A stretch of DNA of 46,262 nucleotides, from the NCBI RefSeq assembly GCF_022952855.1, contig NZ_JALJDX010000185.1:1-46262 (forward strand). Direction: 5' to 3'. The DNA comes from Pseudomonas sp. RGM2987. Lineage in GTDB: Bacteria > Pseudomonadota > Gammaproteobacteria > Pseudomonadales > Pseudomonadaceae. The notes below the pieces were generated by a model, which did no database searches, had not been told where the DNA came from, and was given only the letters and a program-made list of their open reading frames with translations. The translations under genes were made by a program, and so were the position numbers. Shown here one piece after another: positions 33,694 through 43,434 of this stretch; the first letter of the stretch is position 1; each line of letters starts with the position of its first letter.

Positions 33694-35337
33694 ATGAGTG
33701 ACACTAAAAACGGCATCAAAGACCAGTTGATCACCGGTACAGAAAGTCTGCGGGTTTTCGAAGGGCTCAATCGCGGCATGTCCCGCCGCCATGCATTGCA
33801 GATGCTCGGCTTGGCCGGGGTGGCCGCAGCGGGCGCCGGCAGTCTGTTCGGCGCTGCCGGCAAGCTGCTGGCCGATGACGAGGCGAGCGCCGGCAAAGGC
33901 AAGCCCGGCGGGAGGATCCGCGTCGCCGGTATTTCCAGCTCGACCGCCGACACCCTGGATCCGGCCAAAGGCTCGTCGTCCACCGACTACGTGCGTCACT
34001 ACATGTTCTACAACGGCCTGACCCGCTTCGACAGCCACATGGTGCCGCAACTGGAACTGGCCGAACGCATCGACACCACCGATGCCACGCTCTGGGTGAT
34101 CACCCTGCGCAAAGAGGTGACTTTCCACAACGGCAAGGGCCTGACCGCCGCCGACGTGGTGTTCTCGCTGATGCGCCACAAGGATCCGCTGACCGGCTCC
34201 AAGGTCCTGCCGCTGGCGGAGCAGTTCGCCGAGGTCAAGGCCACCGGCATCCACGAAGTGCAGATCCGCCTGAGCGGGCCGAATGCCGAGCTGCCATCGA
34301 TCCTCGCGGTGTCGCACATGTTGATCGTTCCCGAGGGCACCAGCGACTTCAACCAGGGCATCGGTACCGGCCCGTTCAAGGTCAAGGAATTCAAGCCCGG
34401 CGTTCGTTCTGTCGGTGCGCGCAATACCAACTATTGGAAGCCCGGCCTGCCGTACCTGGACGAGATCGAGTTTATTGGCATCGCCGACGAGCCGTCGCGG
34501 GTCAATGCGTTGTTGTCCGGCGACGTGCAGATCATCAACGAGGTCAACCCGCGCTCGACCACGCGCATCAAGGACAGCGCCAAACACCGTGTCGTGGACT
34601 CGCCATCGGGCAACTACACCGACCTGATCATCCGCCAGGACCAGATGCCCGGCCAGAGCCCGGAATTCACCGAGGCCATGAAGCTGTTGCTCGACCGCGA
34701 GCAGGTCAAGTCGGCGATCTTCCGTGGCTTTGCCCGGGTCGGCAACGATCACCCGATTGCCCCCGGCTCACGTTTCTACAACGCCGAGCTGCCGCAACGC
34801 ACCTACGATCCCGAGAAGGCGCGCTTCCTGTTGAAGAAGGCCGGGATGGAAAGTATCAGCATGCCGGTCATGTGCTCGCCGGCCGCCACCGGTTCGGTGG
34901 ACGTGGCGGTGCTGTTGCAACAGTCGGCCAAGGAAGCCGGGCTCAAGCTCAACGTCAACCGTCTGCCGAGCGACGGCTACTGGTCCAATCACTGGGCCAA
35001 GCACCCGCTGAGTTTCGGCAACATCAACCCGCGCCCCAACGCCGACATGCTGTTCTCGCAGTTCTTCCAGTCCACCGCGCCGTGGAACGAGTCCGGCTGG
35101 AAAAACGAACAGTTCGACCAGTTGCTGGTCCAGGCCCGGGGCGAGACCGACGAGGCCAAGCGCGGCAAGATGTATGCGGACATGCAGACCCTGGTGCATG
35201 ACCACAGTGGCATTGGCATCCCGGTGTTCATCAGCAACATCGATGGCGTCGACCAGCGCGTGAAGGGCTACGGCACCAACCCGCTGGGTGGCTTCATGGG
35301 TTACATGTTCGCCGAGCAAATCTGGCTGGACGCCTGA
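33694..35337 (+). CDS. Dipeptide/opine-type ABC transporter binding protein, Tat-exported
   Basis: A 547-aa family 5 solute-binding protein (SBP_bac_5). A twin-arginine signal is visible as MSRRHALQMLGLAGVAAAGAG (residues 29-49, Arg31-Arg32). The mature part holds TLDPAKGSSSTDYVRHYMFYNGLTRFD, VTFHNGKGLTAADVVFSLMRH and VNEVNPRSTTRIKD-type family blocks. Tat export is common for binding proteins of opine and dipeptide systems in proteobacteria. AAAGGT precedes ATG 33694. It delivers its ligand to the permeases encoded next. Confidence 0.92.
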   Translation: MSDTKNGIKDQLITGTESLRVFEGLNRGMSRRHALQMLGLAGVAAAGAGSLFGAAGKLLADDEASAGKGKPGGRIRVAGISSSTADTLDPAKGSSSTDYVRHYMFYNGLTRFDSHMVPQLELAERIDTTDATLWVITLRKEVTFHNGKGLTAADVVFSLMRHKDPLTGSKVLPLAEQFAEVKATGIHEVQIRLSGPNAELPSILAVSHMLIVPEGTSDFNQGIGTGPFKVKEFKPGVRSVGARNTNYWKPGLPYLDEIEFIGIADEPSRVNALLSGDVQIINEVNPRSTTRIKDSAKHRVVDSPSGNYTDLIIRQDQMPGQSPEFTEAMKLLLDREQVKSAIFRGFARVGNDHPIAPGSRFYNAELPQRTYDPEKARFLLKKAGMESISMPVMCSPAATGSVDVAVLLQQSAKEAGLKLNVNRLPSDGYWSNHWAKHPLSFGNINPRPNADMLFSQFFQSTAPWNESGWKNEQFDQLLVQARGETDEAKRGKMYADMQTLVHDHSGIGIPVFISNIDGVDQRVKGYGTNPLGGFMGYMFAEQIWLDA

Positions 35338-35385
35338 TGATCATCGGGTTCTCGTTCTGGCGAGGCAGCGCAGGAGGGTGGGCAG

Positions 35386-36342
35386 ATGAATAGCAACACA
35401 CTGTGGTTGATCGGCCGGCGCCTGGGCGCCGCCGTGGTGACCCTGTTGATTGTATCGATGGTGGTGTTCGCCATCACGGCGGTATTGCCGGGGGACGCGG
35501 CACAGCAGTCCCTCGGACAGTTCGCCACGCCGGAACAGGTCGCGGCCCTGCGGGTGAAAATGGGCCTGGATCAGCCGGGTGTGTTGCGGTATCTGCACTG
35601 GTTGATGAGCCTGCTCAGCGGCGACATGGGCACCTCGGTGTCCAATGCCGTGCCGGTCACCGAACTGATGGCCGGCCGGGTGCCCAATACGCTGATGCTG
35701 GCAGCCGCCACCGCGCTGGTGTCGGTGCCCGTGGCACTGGTCCTGGGCATCGGTTCGGCCATGGGGCGGGGTGGTCGTCTCGACGGCTTCATGAGCTTCT
35801 TTACCCTGATGATGGTGGCCGTGCCGGAATTCCTGGTCGCCACCCTGGCCGTGCTGATATTCGCGGTGAACCTGGGCTGGCTGTCCGCGCTGTCCTATTC
35901 CAGCGAGATCACCTCGCCGTGGCAATTCATGCGCACCTATGCCTTGCCGGTGATGACCCTGTGCTGTGTGATCGTCGCGCAAATGGCCCGCATGACCCGG
36001 GCTGCGGTGATCGATCAGCTCGACAGCCCGTATGTGGAAATGGCTCGCCTCAAAGGCGTGAGCCGGGTGCGGGTGGTCTTGCGCCATGCCTTGCCCAACG
36101 CCATCGGGCCAATCGCCAATGCGATTGCCTTGAGCCTGTCCTACCTGCTGGGCGGGGTGGTGATCGTCGAGACGATCTTCAACTATCCCGGCATCGCCAG
36201 CCTGATGGTCGATGCCGTGACCAACCGTGACATGGCGTTGGTCCAGGCCTGCACCATGCTGTTTTGCACGGCGTACCTGGCGTTGGTACTGATTGCCGAC
36301 CTGTGCGCGATCCTTTCCAATCCGAGGCTGAGAAATCAATGA
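35386..36342 (+). CDS. ABC transporter permease, DppB-like
   Basis: A 318-aa inner membrane permease with six predicted helices. The N-terminal IGRRLGAAVVTLLIVSMVVFAITAVLPGD and the EAA loop VEMARLKGVSRVRVVLRHALPNAIGP are typical of DppB/OppB. AGGAGG precedes the ATG. Its stop overlaps the next permease start (ATGA). Confidence 0.92.
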   Translation: MNSNTLWLIGRRLGAAVVTLLIVSMVVFAITAVLPGDAAQQSLGQFATPEQVAALRVKMGLDQPGVLRYLHWLMSLLSGDMGTSVSNAVPVTELMAGRVPNTLMLAAATALVSVPVALVLGIGSAMGRGGRLDGFMSFFTLMMVAVPEFLVATLAVLIFAVNLGWLSALSYSSEITSPWQFMRTYALPVMTLCCVIVAQMARMTRAAVIDQLDSPYVEMARLKGVSRVRVVLRHALPNAIGPIANAIALSLSYLLGGVVIVETIFNYPGIASLMVDAVTNRDMALVQACTMLFCTAYLALVLIADLCAILSNPRLRNQ

Positions 36343-37214
36343 ACAATCTCATTGGAAAACCCCAGACGGCGGCCGTCGCGCTGGCGTTGGGCAAAGACCC
36401 TCACGGCTCGTCCTGGCTCGGACTGATCGGCGCGGCGATGTGTGCAATCTGGTTGCTGGTGGCGATCTTCGGTCCCTGGCTGGCACCGCATCCGGTGGGC
36501 GAAGTGGTCTCTGACAATGTCTTCGACAGCCTCAGCGCCGCTTACCCGCTGGGCACCGATTACCTGGGGCGCGACATGCTCAGCCGCATCCTGGTGGGCG
36601 CGCGCTTTACGGTGGGCCTGGCGTTGGTGGCGGCGGTGTTGTCCAGTGGTCTTGGGACCACGTGCGCGCTGCTGTCGGTGGTGTCGCCCAAGTGGCTGGA
36701 TGAGCTGATCAGCCGCCTGATGGACGCCTTCATTTCGATCCCGAGCAAGATGCTGGCGCTGATCATGGTCTCGGCATTTGGCTCATCGGTAACCTTGCTG
36801 GTGTGCACGGCGGTGCTGAGCTATACGCCGGGCGCGTTCCGTATCGCCCGCAGCATGGCGGTGAACATCGAGGCCCTGGAGTACGTGCAAGTGGCGCGGA
36901 CCCGCGGCGAGCGTCGGCTGTACATCGCTTGTGTGGAAATCCTGCCCAACATGCTCAACCCGGTGCTGGCTGACCTGGGCCTGCGCTTTGGTTTCATCGT
37001 GCTTTTGCTCAGCGGCATGAGTTTCCTCGGCCTCGGAGTGCAACCACCGGATGCCGACCTGGGTTCGCTGGTGCGTGAGAACATCGGTGGCCTGACCCAG
37101 GGCGCGCCGGCCATCGTGCTTCCGGCTTTGGCCATCGGCACCCTGACCATTGGCGTCAATCTGTTTATCGACCGCCTGTCATCGCGGCGTAACCGGCGCA
37201 CGGGAGGCCATTGA
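36339..37214 (+). CDS. ABC transporter permease, DppC-like
   Basis: A 291-aa permease, partner of the upstream gene. GTDYLGRDMLSRILVGARFTVGLALVA and the EAA loop YVQVARTRGERRLYIACVEILPNMLNPV, followed by GMSFLGLGVQPPDADLGSLV, are characteristic of DppC/OppC. ATG 36339 lies inside the ATGA overlap, so the two permeases are translationally coupled. Confidence 0.92.
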   Translation: MNNLIGKPQTAAVALALGKDPHGSSWLGLIGAAMCAIWLLVAIFGPWLAPHPVGEVVSDNVFDSLSAAYPLGTDYLGRDMLSRILVGARFTVGLALVAAVLSSGLGTTCALLSVVSPKWLDELISRLMDAFISIPSKMLALIMVSAFGSSVTLLVCTAVLSYTPGAFRIARSMAVNIEALEYVQVARTRGERRLYIACVEILPNMLNPVLADLGLRFGFIVLLLSGMSFLGLGVQPPDADLGSLVRENIGGLTQGAPAIVLPALAIGTLTIGVNLFIDRLSSRRNRRTGGH

Positions 37215-37215
37215 T

Positions 37216-39060
37216 ATGAGCGAATTGATCCGAGTCGAGAACTTGCGCGTGACCGCTTGCGGCGAGCGCGGCGAAGTGGACATCGTCAAGGGCGTGAGCT
37301 TCTCCCTGGAAAAGGGTGAAGTGCTGGCATTGATCGGCGAGTCCGGATCCGGCAAGACCACCATCGCCCTGGCGCTGCTCGGTTATGCCCGACGCGGTTG
37401 TCGCCTGGCCGGCGGGGTGGTGCAGATCGGTGAGCATGACATGCTGGCCTTGAGCGAGAGCCAGCTGCAAGGCTTGCGCGGCAATCGGGTGTCGTACATC
37501 GCCCAAAGCGCCGCCGCTGCTTTCAACCCGGCCAAAAGGCTGATCGACCAGGTGGTGGAGGGCGCATTGATCCATGACCTGGGCAGCCGTGCCACCCTTG
37601 AAGCCAAGGCCATGGAGCTGTTCCGTGACCTGGCCTTGCCCAACCCTGAGCGCATCGGCCGGCGCTATCCCCATCAAGTCTCCGGCGGGCAATTGCAACG
37701 GGTGATGGCGGCCATGGCGCTGATCAGCGACCCGTTGCTGGTGGTGCTCGATGAGCCGACCACCGCCCTGGATGTGACCACTCAGATCGACGTGCTGCGC
37801 GCTTTCAAGCGCGTGGTGCGCGAACGTGGCGCGACGGCGGTCTACGTGTCCCACGACTTGGCCGTAGTAGCGCAAATGGCCGACCAGATCGTGGTGCTCA
37901 ATGGCGGGCAGATCTTCGAACACAGCGCCACCGCCCCATTGCTCAAAGGCCCGGCCCACGCGTACACCCGCAGCTTGTTGGCCGCAGCGCGACCGGACAC
38001 GACCATTCGCCCGCCCTGCGGCGTGGCTGAAGATACACCGCTGTTGACCATCAAGGGCTTGACCGCCGGCTACGGCAACAAGAACCAGCACGGCATGCCG
38101 ACGATCCGGGTGCTGGAAGACATCGACCTGACCGTGCGCAGGGGCCAGGCCATTGGGGTGATCGGCGAGTCTGGTTCCGGCAAATCGACCCTGGCCCGGG
38201 TGGTGGCGGGGCTCCTGACTCCGGCCCTCGGTGGGCTGACGTTTGACGGCCAGCCCCTGGGCGGCAGCCTGTCGGCGCGCACCGACGAGCAGTTCCGGCG
38301 GATCCAGATGGTCTTCCAGAACGCCGACACCGCGCTCAACCCGATGCACAGCATCAGCACCATCCTTAGCCGGCCGTTGAAAATGTATTTCGGCCTCAAG
38401 GGCACCGCGCTGCGCGAGCGTATCGCTGAATTGCTGGATCTGGTGCGCCTGCCCCGGGACATCGCCGAGCGTCGCCCCAGCGAACTCTCCGGCGGGCAAA
38501 AACAGCGGGTCAACCTGGCCCGGGCCCTGGCCGCCAAGCCGGACCTTATTTTGTGCGATGAAGTGACCTCGGCGCTCGACACCGTGGTCGGCGCGGCGAT
38601 CCTCGAACTGCTACGCGACCTGCGCCAGCAACTGGGGGTTTCGTACCTGTTCATCAGCCACGACATCTCCACGGTGCGCGCGCTGTGCGATGACATCGTG
38701 GTGATGTACAGCGGCCACAAGGTCCAGGCCGGCACCCGGCAATCCTTCGCCCAGGCGCCGTTCCATCCGTACACCGACCTGCTGATCCACTCGGTGCCGG
38801 AGATGCGCCAGGGTTGGCTGGAAAGTTGTGGCGCCACCACCTGCGGCACGCTGCCGGCCTTGGGCCCAAGGACCGCTGCGGCGGACCTTTGCACGTTCCT
38901 CGACCGCTGCCCGGTGCGGGTCGACGGGGTGTGCAACCACAGCACGCCGCCACGACGGATCATCGACGGCGGCAGTGAAGTGCTCTGTCATCACGACAGC
39001 GCTGAGTTGCTCAAGAGCCAGCAGGATTCAAACAGCATGATCGTGGGAGCCTACGCATGA
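37216..39060 (+). CDS. Dipeptide-type ABC transporter ATPase with two nucleotide-binding domains
   Basis: A 614-aa fusion of the DppD- and DppF-type ATPases. The first domain has Walker A GESGSGKTT (41-49), signature SGGQLQR and Walker B LLVVLDEP. The second has GESGSGKST, SGGQKQR and LILCDEVTSALD, where the usual Glu-Pro is Glu-Val. Cysteine-containing oligopeptide-transporter tails (LCTFLDRCPVRVDGVCN) close the protein. GGGAGG lies before ATG 37216. It energises the two permeases and overlaps the [2Fe-2S] gene by four bases. Confidence 0.93.
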   Translation: MSELIRVENLRVTACGERGEVDIVKGVSFSLEKGEVLALIGESGSGKTTIALALLGYARRGCRLAGGVVQIGEHDMLALSESQLQGLRGNRVSYIAQSAAAAFNPAKRLIDQVVEGALIHDLGSRATLEAKAMELFRDLALPNPERIGRRYPHQVSGGQLQRVMAAMALISDPLLVVLDEPTTALDVTTQIDVLRAFKRVVRERGATAVYVSHDLAVVAQMADQIVVLNGGQIFEHSATAPLLKGPAHAYTRSLLAAARPDTTIRPPCGVAEDTPLLTIKGLTAGYGNKNQHGMPTIRVLEDIDLTVRRGQAIGVIGESGSGKSTLARVVAGLLTPALGGLTFDGQPLGGSLSARTDEQFRRIQMVFQNADTALNPMHSISTILSRPLKMYFGLKGTALRERIAELLDLVRLPRDIAERRPSELSGGQKQRVNLARALAAKPDLILCDEVTSALDTVVGAAILELLRDLRQQLGVSYLFISHDISTVRALCDDIVVMYSGHKVQAGTRQSFAQAPFHPYTDLLIHSVPEMRQGWLESCGATTCGTLPALGPRTAAADLCTFLDRCPVRVDGVCNHSTPPRRIIDGGSEVLCHHDSAELLKSQQDSNSMIVGAYA

Positions 39061-39365
39061 GTGCCCGTTTCGTGAGGCTGGCCGAACAGGGCCGGCCCGT
39101 CGTCAAGTTGACCGTCGATGGCGTGCCCGTCGAAGCATTGCAGGGCGACACCCTGATGGTGGCGCTGCTGACCCAGGGGCCGGCGTTGCGCCAGTCGGAG
39201 TTCGACCCCGGCAGCCGCGCCGGTTTCTGCCTGATGGGCGCCTGCCAGGATTGCTGGGTCTGGACCCGCGGCGGCGAGCGCCTGCGTGCCTGTTCCAACG
39301 AGGTGCGCGAAGGGCTGGACATCATCACCAAGCAACCGGAGGCAATATGGCCACTGCGCGGCTGA
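39057..39365 (+). CDS. [2Fe-2S] subunit of an HcnA/opine oxidase-type dehydrogenase
   Basis: A 102-aa ferredoxin-like protein of the Fer2_4 type. The cluster ligands are Cys58, Cys63, Cys66 and Cys79 in FCLMGACQDCWVW and RLRACS, the pattern of HcnA and of the small subunits of opine oxidases and D-hydroxyproline dehydrogenase. It starts by ATGA overlap with the ATPase gene, and the next subunit starts before its end. It should carry electrons between the two flavin subunits. Confidence 0.9.
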   Translation: MSARFVRLAEQGRPVVKLTVDGVPVEALQGDTLMVALLTQGPALRQSEFDPGSRAGFCLMGACQDCWVWTRGGERLRACSNEVREGLDIITKQPEAIWPLRG

Positions 39366-40738
39366 ACACTCAGCGAATCGTCATTGTCGGCGCCGGGCCG
39401 GCCGGGGTGCGTTGCGCCGAGACCCTGGTCGCGGCGGGCTTCAAGCCGATCCTGATTGACGAGAACCGGCGTGATGGCGGGCAGATCTATCGCCGCCAGC
39501 CCGAAGGATTCACCCGCAGCTACGCGACGCTGTACGGCACCGAAGCGGCCAAGGCCCAGAGCCTGCACGAAAGCTTCGACCACCTGCGGCCACAGGTCGA
39601 CTACCGGCCGGACACCCTGGTCTGGAACCTGACACCGGGCCAACTGTGCTGCGTCAGCCAGGGCCGGCACACCACGGTGGATTACGACGCGCTGATCCTT
39701 TGTACCGGCGCCACCGATCGGTTGATGCCGGTCGAAGGCTGGCAACTGGGCGGCACCTACAGCCTCGGCGGGGCGCAGATCGCCTTGAAAGCCCAGGCGG
39801 TTTCCATTGGCCGGCGCGTGGTGTTCATGGGTAGCGGGCCGTTGCTGTACCTGGTTGCCAATCAGTACGTGAAAGCCGGGGCCACGGTCGCCGCCGTGCT
39901 GGACACTTCGCCCCTGGGCAATCGTCTCAAGGCCTTGCCCAAACTCATGGCGCGCCCGGGACTGCTGTTCACCGGCATGAAGCTGCTGGCGCAGCTGTAT
40001 CGGGCGAAGATCCCGGTGCACCTGGGAATTTCACCCCTCAAGGTACTCGGCGAGGCGGTTAGCGGCGTCAGTGGCGTGCAGGTGCGCACCGCTAACGGCG
40101 AGACCCTGACCGTGGACTGCGACGCGCTGGCACTGGGTTACCACTTGCGGCCGGAAACTCAACTGGCTGACCTTGCAGGCTGTCGCCTGCGCTTTGACGA
40201 GGCCTCCAGCCAATGGTGGCTGGACACGGACGAAGAGGGCCGGACTTCGGTCAGTGGTGTCTATGCTGCCGGCGACGGTTCGAAGATCCGCGGTGCCGAT
40301 GCCGCCGAGCACGCCGGGCGGCTGGTCGCCCTGGCGCTGCTGAGCGACCTGCAACAGTCGGTGGACGCCGCACAGCTTGGTGAGCATCGCCAGGCGCTGA
40401 AAGTCATGGATGCGTTTCGCCTCGGCCTGGCTCAGGCATTCCCCTGGCCTTCGGAGCAAGCCAAGGCCTTGCCGGACGAAGCCATTGTCTGCCGGTGCGA
40501 GATGATCAGCGCGGGCGAGTTGCGCCGCACCGTCAGTGAGAAAGGCGCCTGCGAGGTCAACCGCGCCAAGGCTTTCAGCCGGGTCGGCATGGGCCGTTGC
40601 CAGGGCCGGTATTGCTCCCAGGCCGGCGCCGAGGTGATTGCCGCGGCGGCCGGTGTCGATGTGCAGCAGGTCGGACGCCAGCGTGGACAAGCCCCGGTGA
40701 AACCGCTTTCGATGCTCACCCAGGAGGTGTCGTCATGA
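39347..40738 (+). CDS. FAD/NAD(P)-type oxidoreductase subunit (HcnB/OoxA-like)
   Basis: A 463-aa flavoprotein. The first dinucleotide site is IVIVGAGPAGVRCAE (11-25), followed by DENRRDGGQIYRRQP, a second Rossmann site VVFMGSGPLLYLVA, and a C-terminal BFD-like [2Fe-2S] region with Cys382, Cys384, Cys418 and Cys423 (IVCRCEM; GMGRCQGRYC). This is the large subunit of the HcnABC, octopine/nopaline oxidase and D-hydroxyproline dehydrogenase group. GGAGG lies right before ATG 39347, and the stop overlaps the next gene by four bases. Confidence 0.92.
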   Translation: MATARLNTQRIVIVGAGPAGVRCAETLVAAGFKPILIDENRRDGGQIYRRQPEGFTRSYATLYGTEAAKAQSLHESFDHLRPQVDYRPDTLVWNLTPGQLCCVSQGRHTTVDYDALILCTGATDRLMPVEGWQLGGTYSLGGAQIALKAQAVSIGRRVVFMGSGPLLYLVANQYVKAGATVAAVLDTSPLGNRLKALPKLMARPGLLFTGMKLLAQLYRAKIPVHLGISPLKVLGEAVSGVSGVQVRTANGETLTVDCDALALGYHLRPETQLADLAGCRLRFDEASSQWWLDTDEEGRTSVSGVYAAGDGSKIRGADAAEHAGRLVALALLSDLQQSVDAAQLGEHRQALKVMDAFRLGLAQAFPWPSEQAKALPDEAIVCRCEMISAGELRRTVSEKGACEVNRAKAFSRVGMGRCQGRYCSQAGAEVIAAAAGVDVQQVGRQRGQAPVKPLSMLTQEVSS

Positions 40739-41886
40739 CCCCGGATAAAGCCGATGTGGTGATTGTCGGCGGTGGGCTGATGGGCTCGGCGACCGCGTTT
40801 TTCCTGCGCCAGCGCGGGCAGTCGGTGATCCTGCTGGAGCGCGACCAGATCGGTCAGTACGCCAGCGGCGTGAACTTCGGCAACGTGCGGCGCCAGGGAC
40901 GCTACCTCGGGCAACTGGCGCTGGCGAACCGCTCCTTCGCGCTGTGGAAGCGTCTGCCGGAGTTGATCGATGACGACCTGGAATTCATCGCCAGCGGGCA
41001 CATGCGCGTGTGCTATCGCGAAGATGAAATCCCTGAACTTGAGGCCTACGCGGCTGCACCCGAGGCGGCGCAGCTGGATTTGCAGATTTATCGCGGCAAG
41101 GAGCTGCATGAGCGTTTTCCGTTCCTCGGCAAGGAGGTGAAGGGCGGCTCTTATGCGCCCCACGACGGTCACGCCAACCCGCGCCTCGCCGCCCCGGCCT
41201 TTGCCCGGGCAGCACGCCGCTTGGGTGCACACATCGAGGAACGCACTGAAGTGGCCGAGGTGCAGAAAGTCGCTGGCGAATTCCGCATCAGCACCACCGA
41301 TGGCCGCCAGTTCAGCGCCGCCCAGTTGTTGATCACCGCCGGTGCCTGGGGCGAGAAACTCTCGGCGCAGTTCGGTGAGCCGGTGCCGCTGGAGACCAAC
41401 GGCCCGCAGATGGCAGTGACCGAACCGGTGCCTTACGCCTTGCCAACGGTGATCGGGGTCTACACTAAAATCCCTGAAGAGGTGATCTATTTCCGTCAGA
41501 TCCCTCGGGGCAACATCATCATCGGTGGCGGCTATCGCAGCAAACCGGACATGCTCAACCGCCGGGCCTATGTCGAGCCGCGCAGTACCCTCAATCAGCT
41601 GGACCAGATGCGGCGCTTGCTGCCGGGTATTGGCAATCTGAACATCATTCGCGTATGGAGCGGCATCGAAGGCTATCTGTCGGACTCGCTGCCGGTCATG
41701 GGCCGCAGCGGCAACGTCGATGGCTTGTACTACGCGTTCGGTTTCAGCGGCCATGGTTTCCAGCTCGGCCCTGGGGTCGGTGACGTGATGGCCGAACTGA
41801 TCAGCACCGGCAGCACCAGCACCTCGATCGAACCGTTTTCCGTCAGTCGGTTCGCCCCTTCCGCTGAACGGAGCAAGGCCTCATGA
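40735..41886 (+). CDS. FAD-dependent amino acid oxidoreductase subunit (HcnC/OoxB-like)
   Basis: A 383-aa DAO-family flavoprotein and the predicted substrate-oxidising subunit of the complex. DVVIVGGGLMGSATAFFLRQRG (8-29) binds FAD; GVNFGNVRRQGR, PRGNIIIGGGYRSKP and FGFSGHGFQLGPGVG are family blocks. By analogy with OoxB/NoxB, LhpB and HcnC it would cleave a secondary or primary amine C-N bond in an amino-acid-like substrate and pass electrons to the respiratory chain. AGGAGG precedes the ATG, which overlaps the upstream stop; its own stop overlaps the deacylase start. Confidence 0.91.
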   Translation: MTPDKADVVIVGGGLMGSATAFFLRQRGQSVILLERDQIGQYASGVNFGNVRRQGRYLGQLALANRSFALWKRLPELIDDDLEFIASGHMRVCYREDEIPELEAYAAAPEAAQLDLQIYRGKELHERFPFLGKEVKGGSYAPHDGHANPRLAAPAFARAARRLGAHIEERTEVAEVQKVAGEFRISTTDGRQFSAAQLLITAGAWGEKLSAQFGEPVPLETNGPQMAVTEPVPYALPTVIGVYTKIPEEVIYFRQIPRGNIIIGGGYRSKPDMLNRRAYVEPRSTLNQLDQMRRLLPGIGNLNIIRVWSGIEGYLSDSLPVMGRSGNVDGLYYAFGFSGHGFQLGPGVGDVMAELISTGSTSTSIEPFSVSRFAPSAERSKAS

Positions 41887-43040
41887 AACCCCGGGTACTG
41901 GCCATTTTCGAACGCCTGCTGGCGTTCGAAACGGTCTCTTCAGAATCGAACCTGGCCCTGATCGAGTACGTGCGCGAGCTGTTGCTGGGCAAGGGCATCG
42001 AGTCGCTGATCGTCAAGGATGAAAGCGGCAAGAAGGCCAACCTGTTTGCCAGCACCGGGCCACGGGAATTGCCCGGCGTCTTGCTCTCCGGGCACACCGA
42101 CGTGGTGCCGGCGACGGGGCAGGCCTGGACGGTCCCGGCGTTCCAGGCGACGCTGCGCGACGGACGGGTCTACGGGCGCGGCAGCTGCGACATGAAAGGC
42201 TTCATCGCCCTGGCTGTCGACGCCATGCTCGAAGCCGCCGACCACGCGTTGAACCGGCCGTTGCAACTGGCGCTTTCCCACGATGAGGAAATCGGTTGTG
42301 TGGGGGTGCGTCGCCTGCTTGACGTGCTGCACCTGGCGCCGGTGCGGCCGTTCCTGTGCGTGATCGGCGAGCCGACCAACATGCAGTTCGTGCTCGGGCA
42401 CAAGGGCAAGGGCTCCTATCGCACTTACTGCCGGGGCCTGGAGGCGCATTCGTCGCTGGCGCCTCGTTCGGTCAACGCGATCCACGTGGCCTGCGATTTC
42501 ATCGCCGCGTTGCGCCAGAGCCAGCAGCAGTTGCAGGAGCAAGGCGCCCAGGATACCGATTACGATGTGCCCTACAGCACCGTGCATGTCGGGCAGATTA
42601 CCGGTGGCAAGGCGCTGAACATCGTGCCCAACCTGTGCACCCTGGATTTCGAAGTGCGCAACCTGCCGGCCGATGACCTGGAGCTGTTCCTGGAACAGTT
42701 GCGTGAGCGTGCCGAAGCCATCGTGCGCGAGGCGAAAAAGCTCTCCAGCGTGGCCGATATCGAGATCCAGACCTTGAATGTCTATCCAGGCCTGGACACC
42801 CATCCGAGCGTGGAAGCGGTGCGCTTTTTGAAAAACTTCGCCGCTCCGGATATCGGTACCGCCAAAGTCTCCTTCGGCACTGAAGGTGGCTTGTTCAAGC
42901 AGCGGCTGGATGTACCGGTGGTGGTCTGCGGCCCGGGCTCCATCGAACAGGCGCACAAGCCCGACGAGTTTATCGAGGTCAGCCAGATGGACGCCGGCGA
43001 ACGCTTTCTCGAAGGATTGCTGGGGTCGTTGAAGCTATAA
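41883..43040 (+). CDS. argE: ArgE-type acetylornithine deacetylase / M20 peptidase
   Basis: A 385-aa M20 metallopeptidase of the ArgE branch. His71 and Asp73 (LLSGHTDVVPAT), Asp103 (GRGSCDMKGF) and Glu135/Glu136 (LALSHDEEIGC) form the dinuclear zinc and catalytic set. The dimerisation domain and C-terminal GTEGGLFKQ follow. It removes acyl groups from N-acyl amino acids. Its tight coupling to the three-subunit oxidase suggests a catabolic N-acyl substrate rather than arginine biosynthesis. A REP cluster ends the operon. Confidence 0.9.
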   Translation: MKPRVLAIFERLLAFETVSSESNLALIEYVRELLLGKGIESLIVKDESGKKANLFASTGPRELPGVLLSGHTDVVPATGQAWTVPAFQATLRDGRVYGRGSCDMKGFIALAVDAMLEAADHALNRPLQLALSHDEEIGCVGVRRLLDVLHLAPVRPFLCVIGEPTNMQFVLGHKGKGSYRTYCRGLEAHSSLAPRSVNAIHVACDFIAALRQSQQQLQEQGAQDTDYDVPYSTVHVGQITGGKALNIVPNLCTLDFEVRNLPADDLELFLEQLRERAEAIVREAKKLSSVADIEIQTLNVYPGLDTHPSVEAVRFLKNFAAPDIGTAKVSFGTEGGLFKQRLDVPVVVCGPGSIEQAHKPDEFIEVSQMDAGERFLEGLLGSLKL

Positions 43041-43063
43041 CCAACTTCCAAGCCAACCCAGTT

Positions 43064-43290
43064 CCCTGTGGGAGCGGGCTTGCTCGCGAAAACGGTGTGT
43101 CATCCAGCGATGTGCCAACTGATGCACCGCCTTCGCGAGCAAGCCCGCTCCCACAAGGGATCTGTGACGTGCACGAAATTTTTATCCACTCAGAACCCTT
43201 GTGGGAGCGAGCTTGCTCGCGATTGCGATCTGACATTCAACATCGCCGCCGACTGACCCACCGCATCGCGAGCAAGCTCGCTCCCACACG
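43064..43290. repeat. Cluster of four REP elements
   Basis: Four REP copies in alternating orientation (43064-43091, 43131-43156, 43197-43225, 43262-43289) after the ArgE-type gene. They fill most of a 394-bp gap; the remaining 145 bp before the aldehyde dehydrogenase gene show nothing else recognisable and should hold its promoter. Confidence 0.9.
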
Positions 43291-43434
43291 GGGTTGGCGG
43301 TGTTGCTGATGCCTCGGTAGAGCCTGCTGCTTCAGAATAAATTACAGCATCCAACACTGCCCAAACCGCGCTTTCAGCATCCTGCCCCGTGGCATCTCCC
43401 TAGACTGGAATCACCCTCGGAACAGGACACGACC

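Noticed and set aside
33478..34752. Long antisense open frame opposite the binding-protein gene
   Set aside because: Shadow of the SBP_bac_5 gene; no recognisable domain in the antisense product.
37165..38499. Long antisense open frame opposite the ABC ATPase gene
   Set aside because: GC-rich shadow frame; the plus strand has clear Walker and signature motifs, and the antisense product has low-complexity composition.
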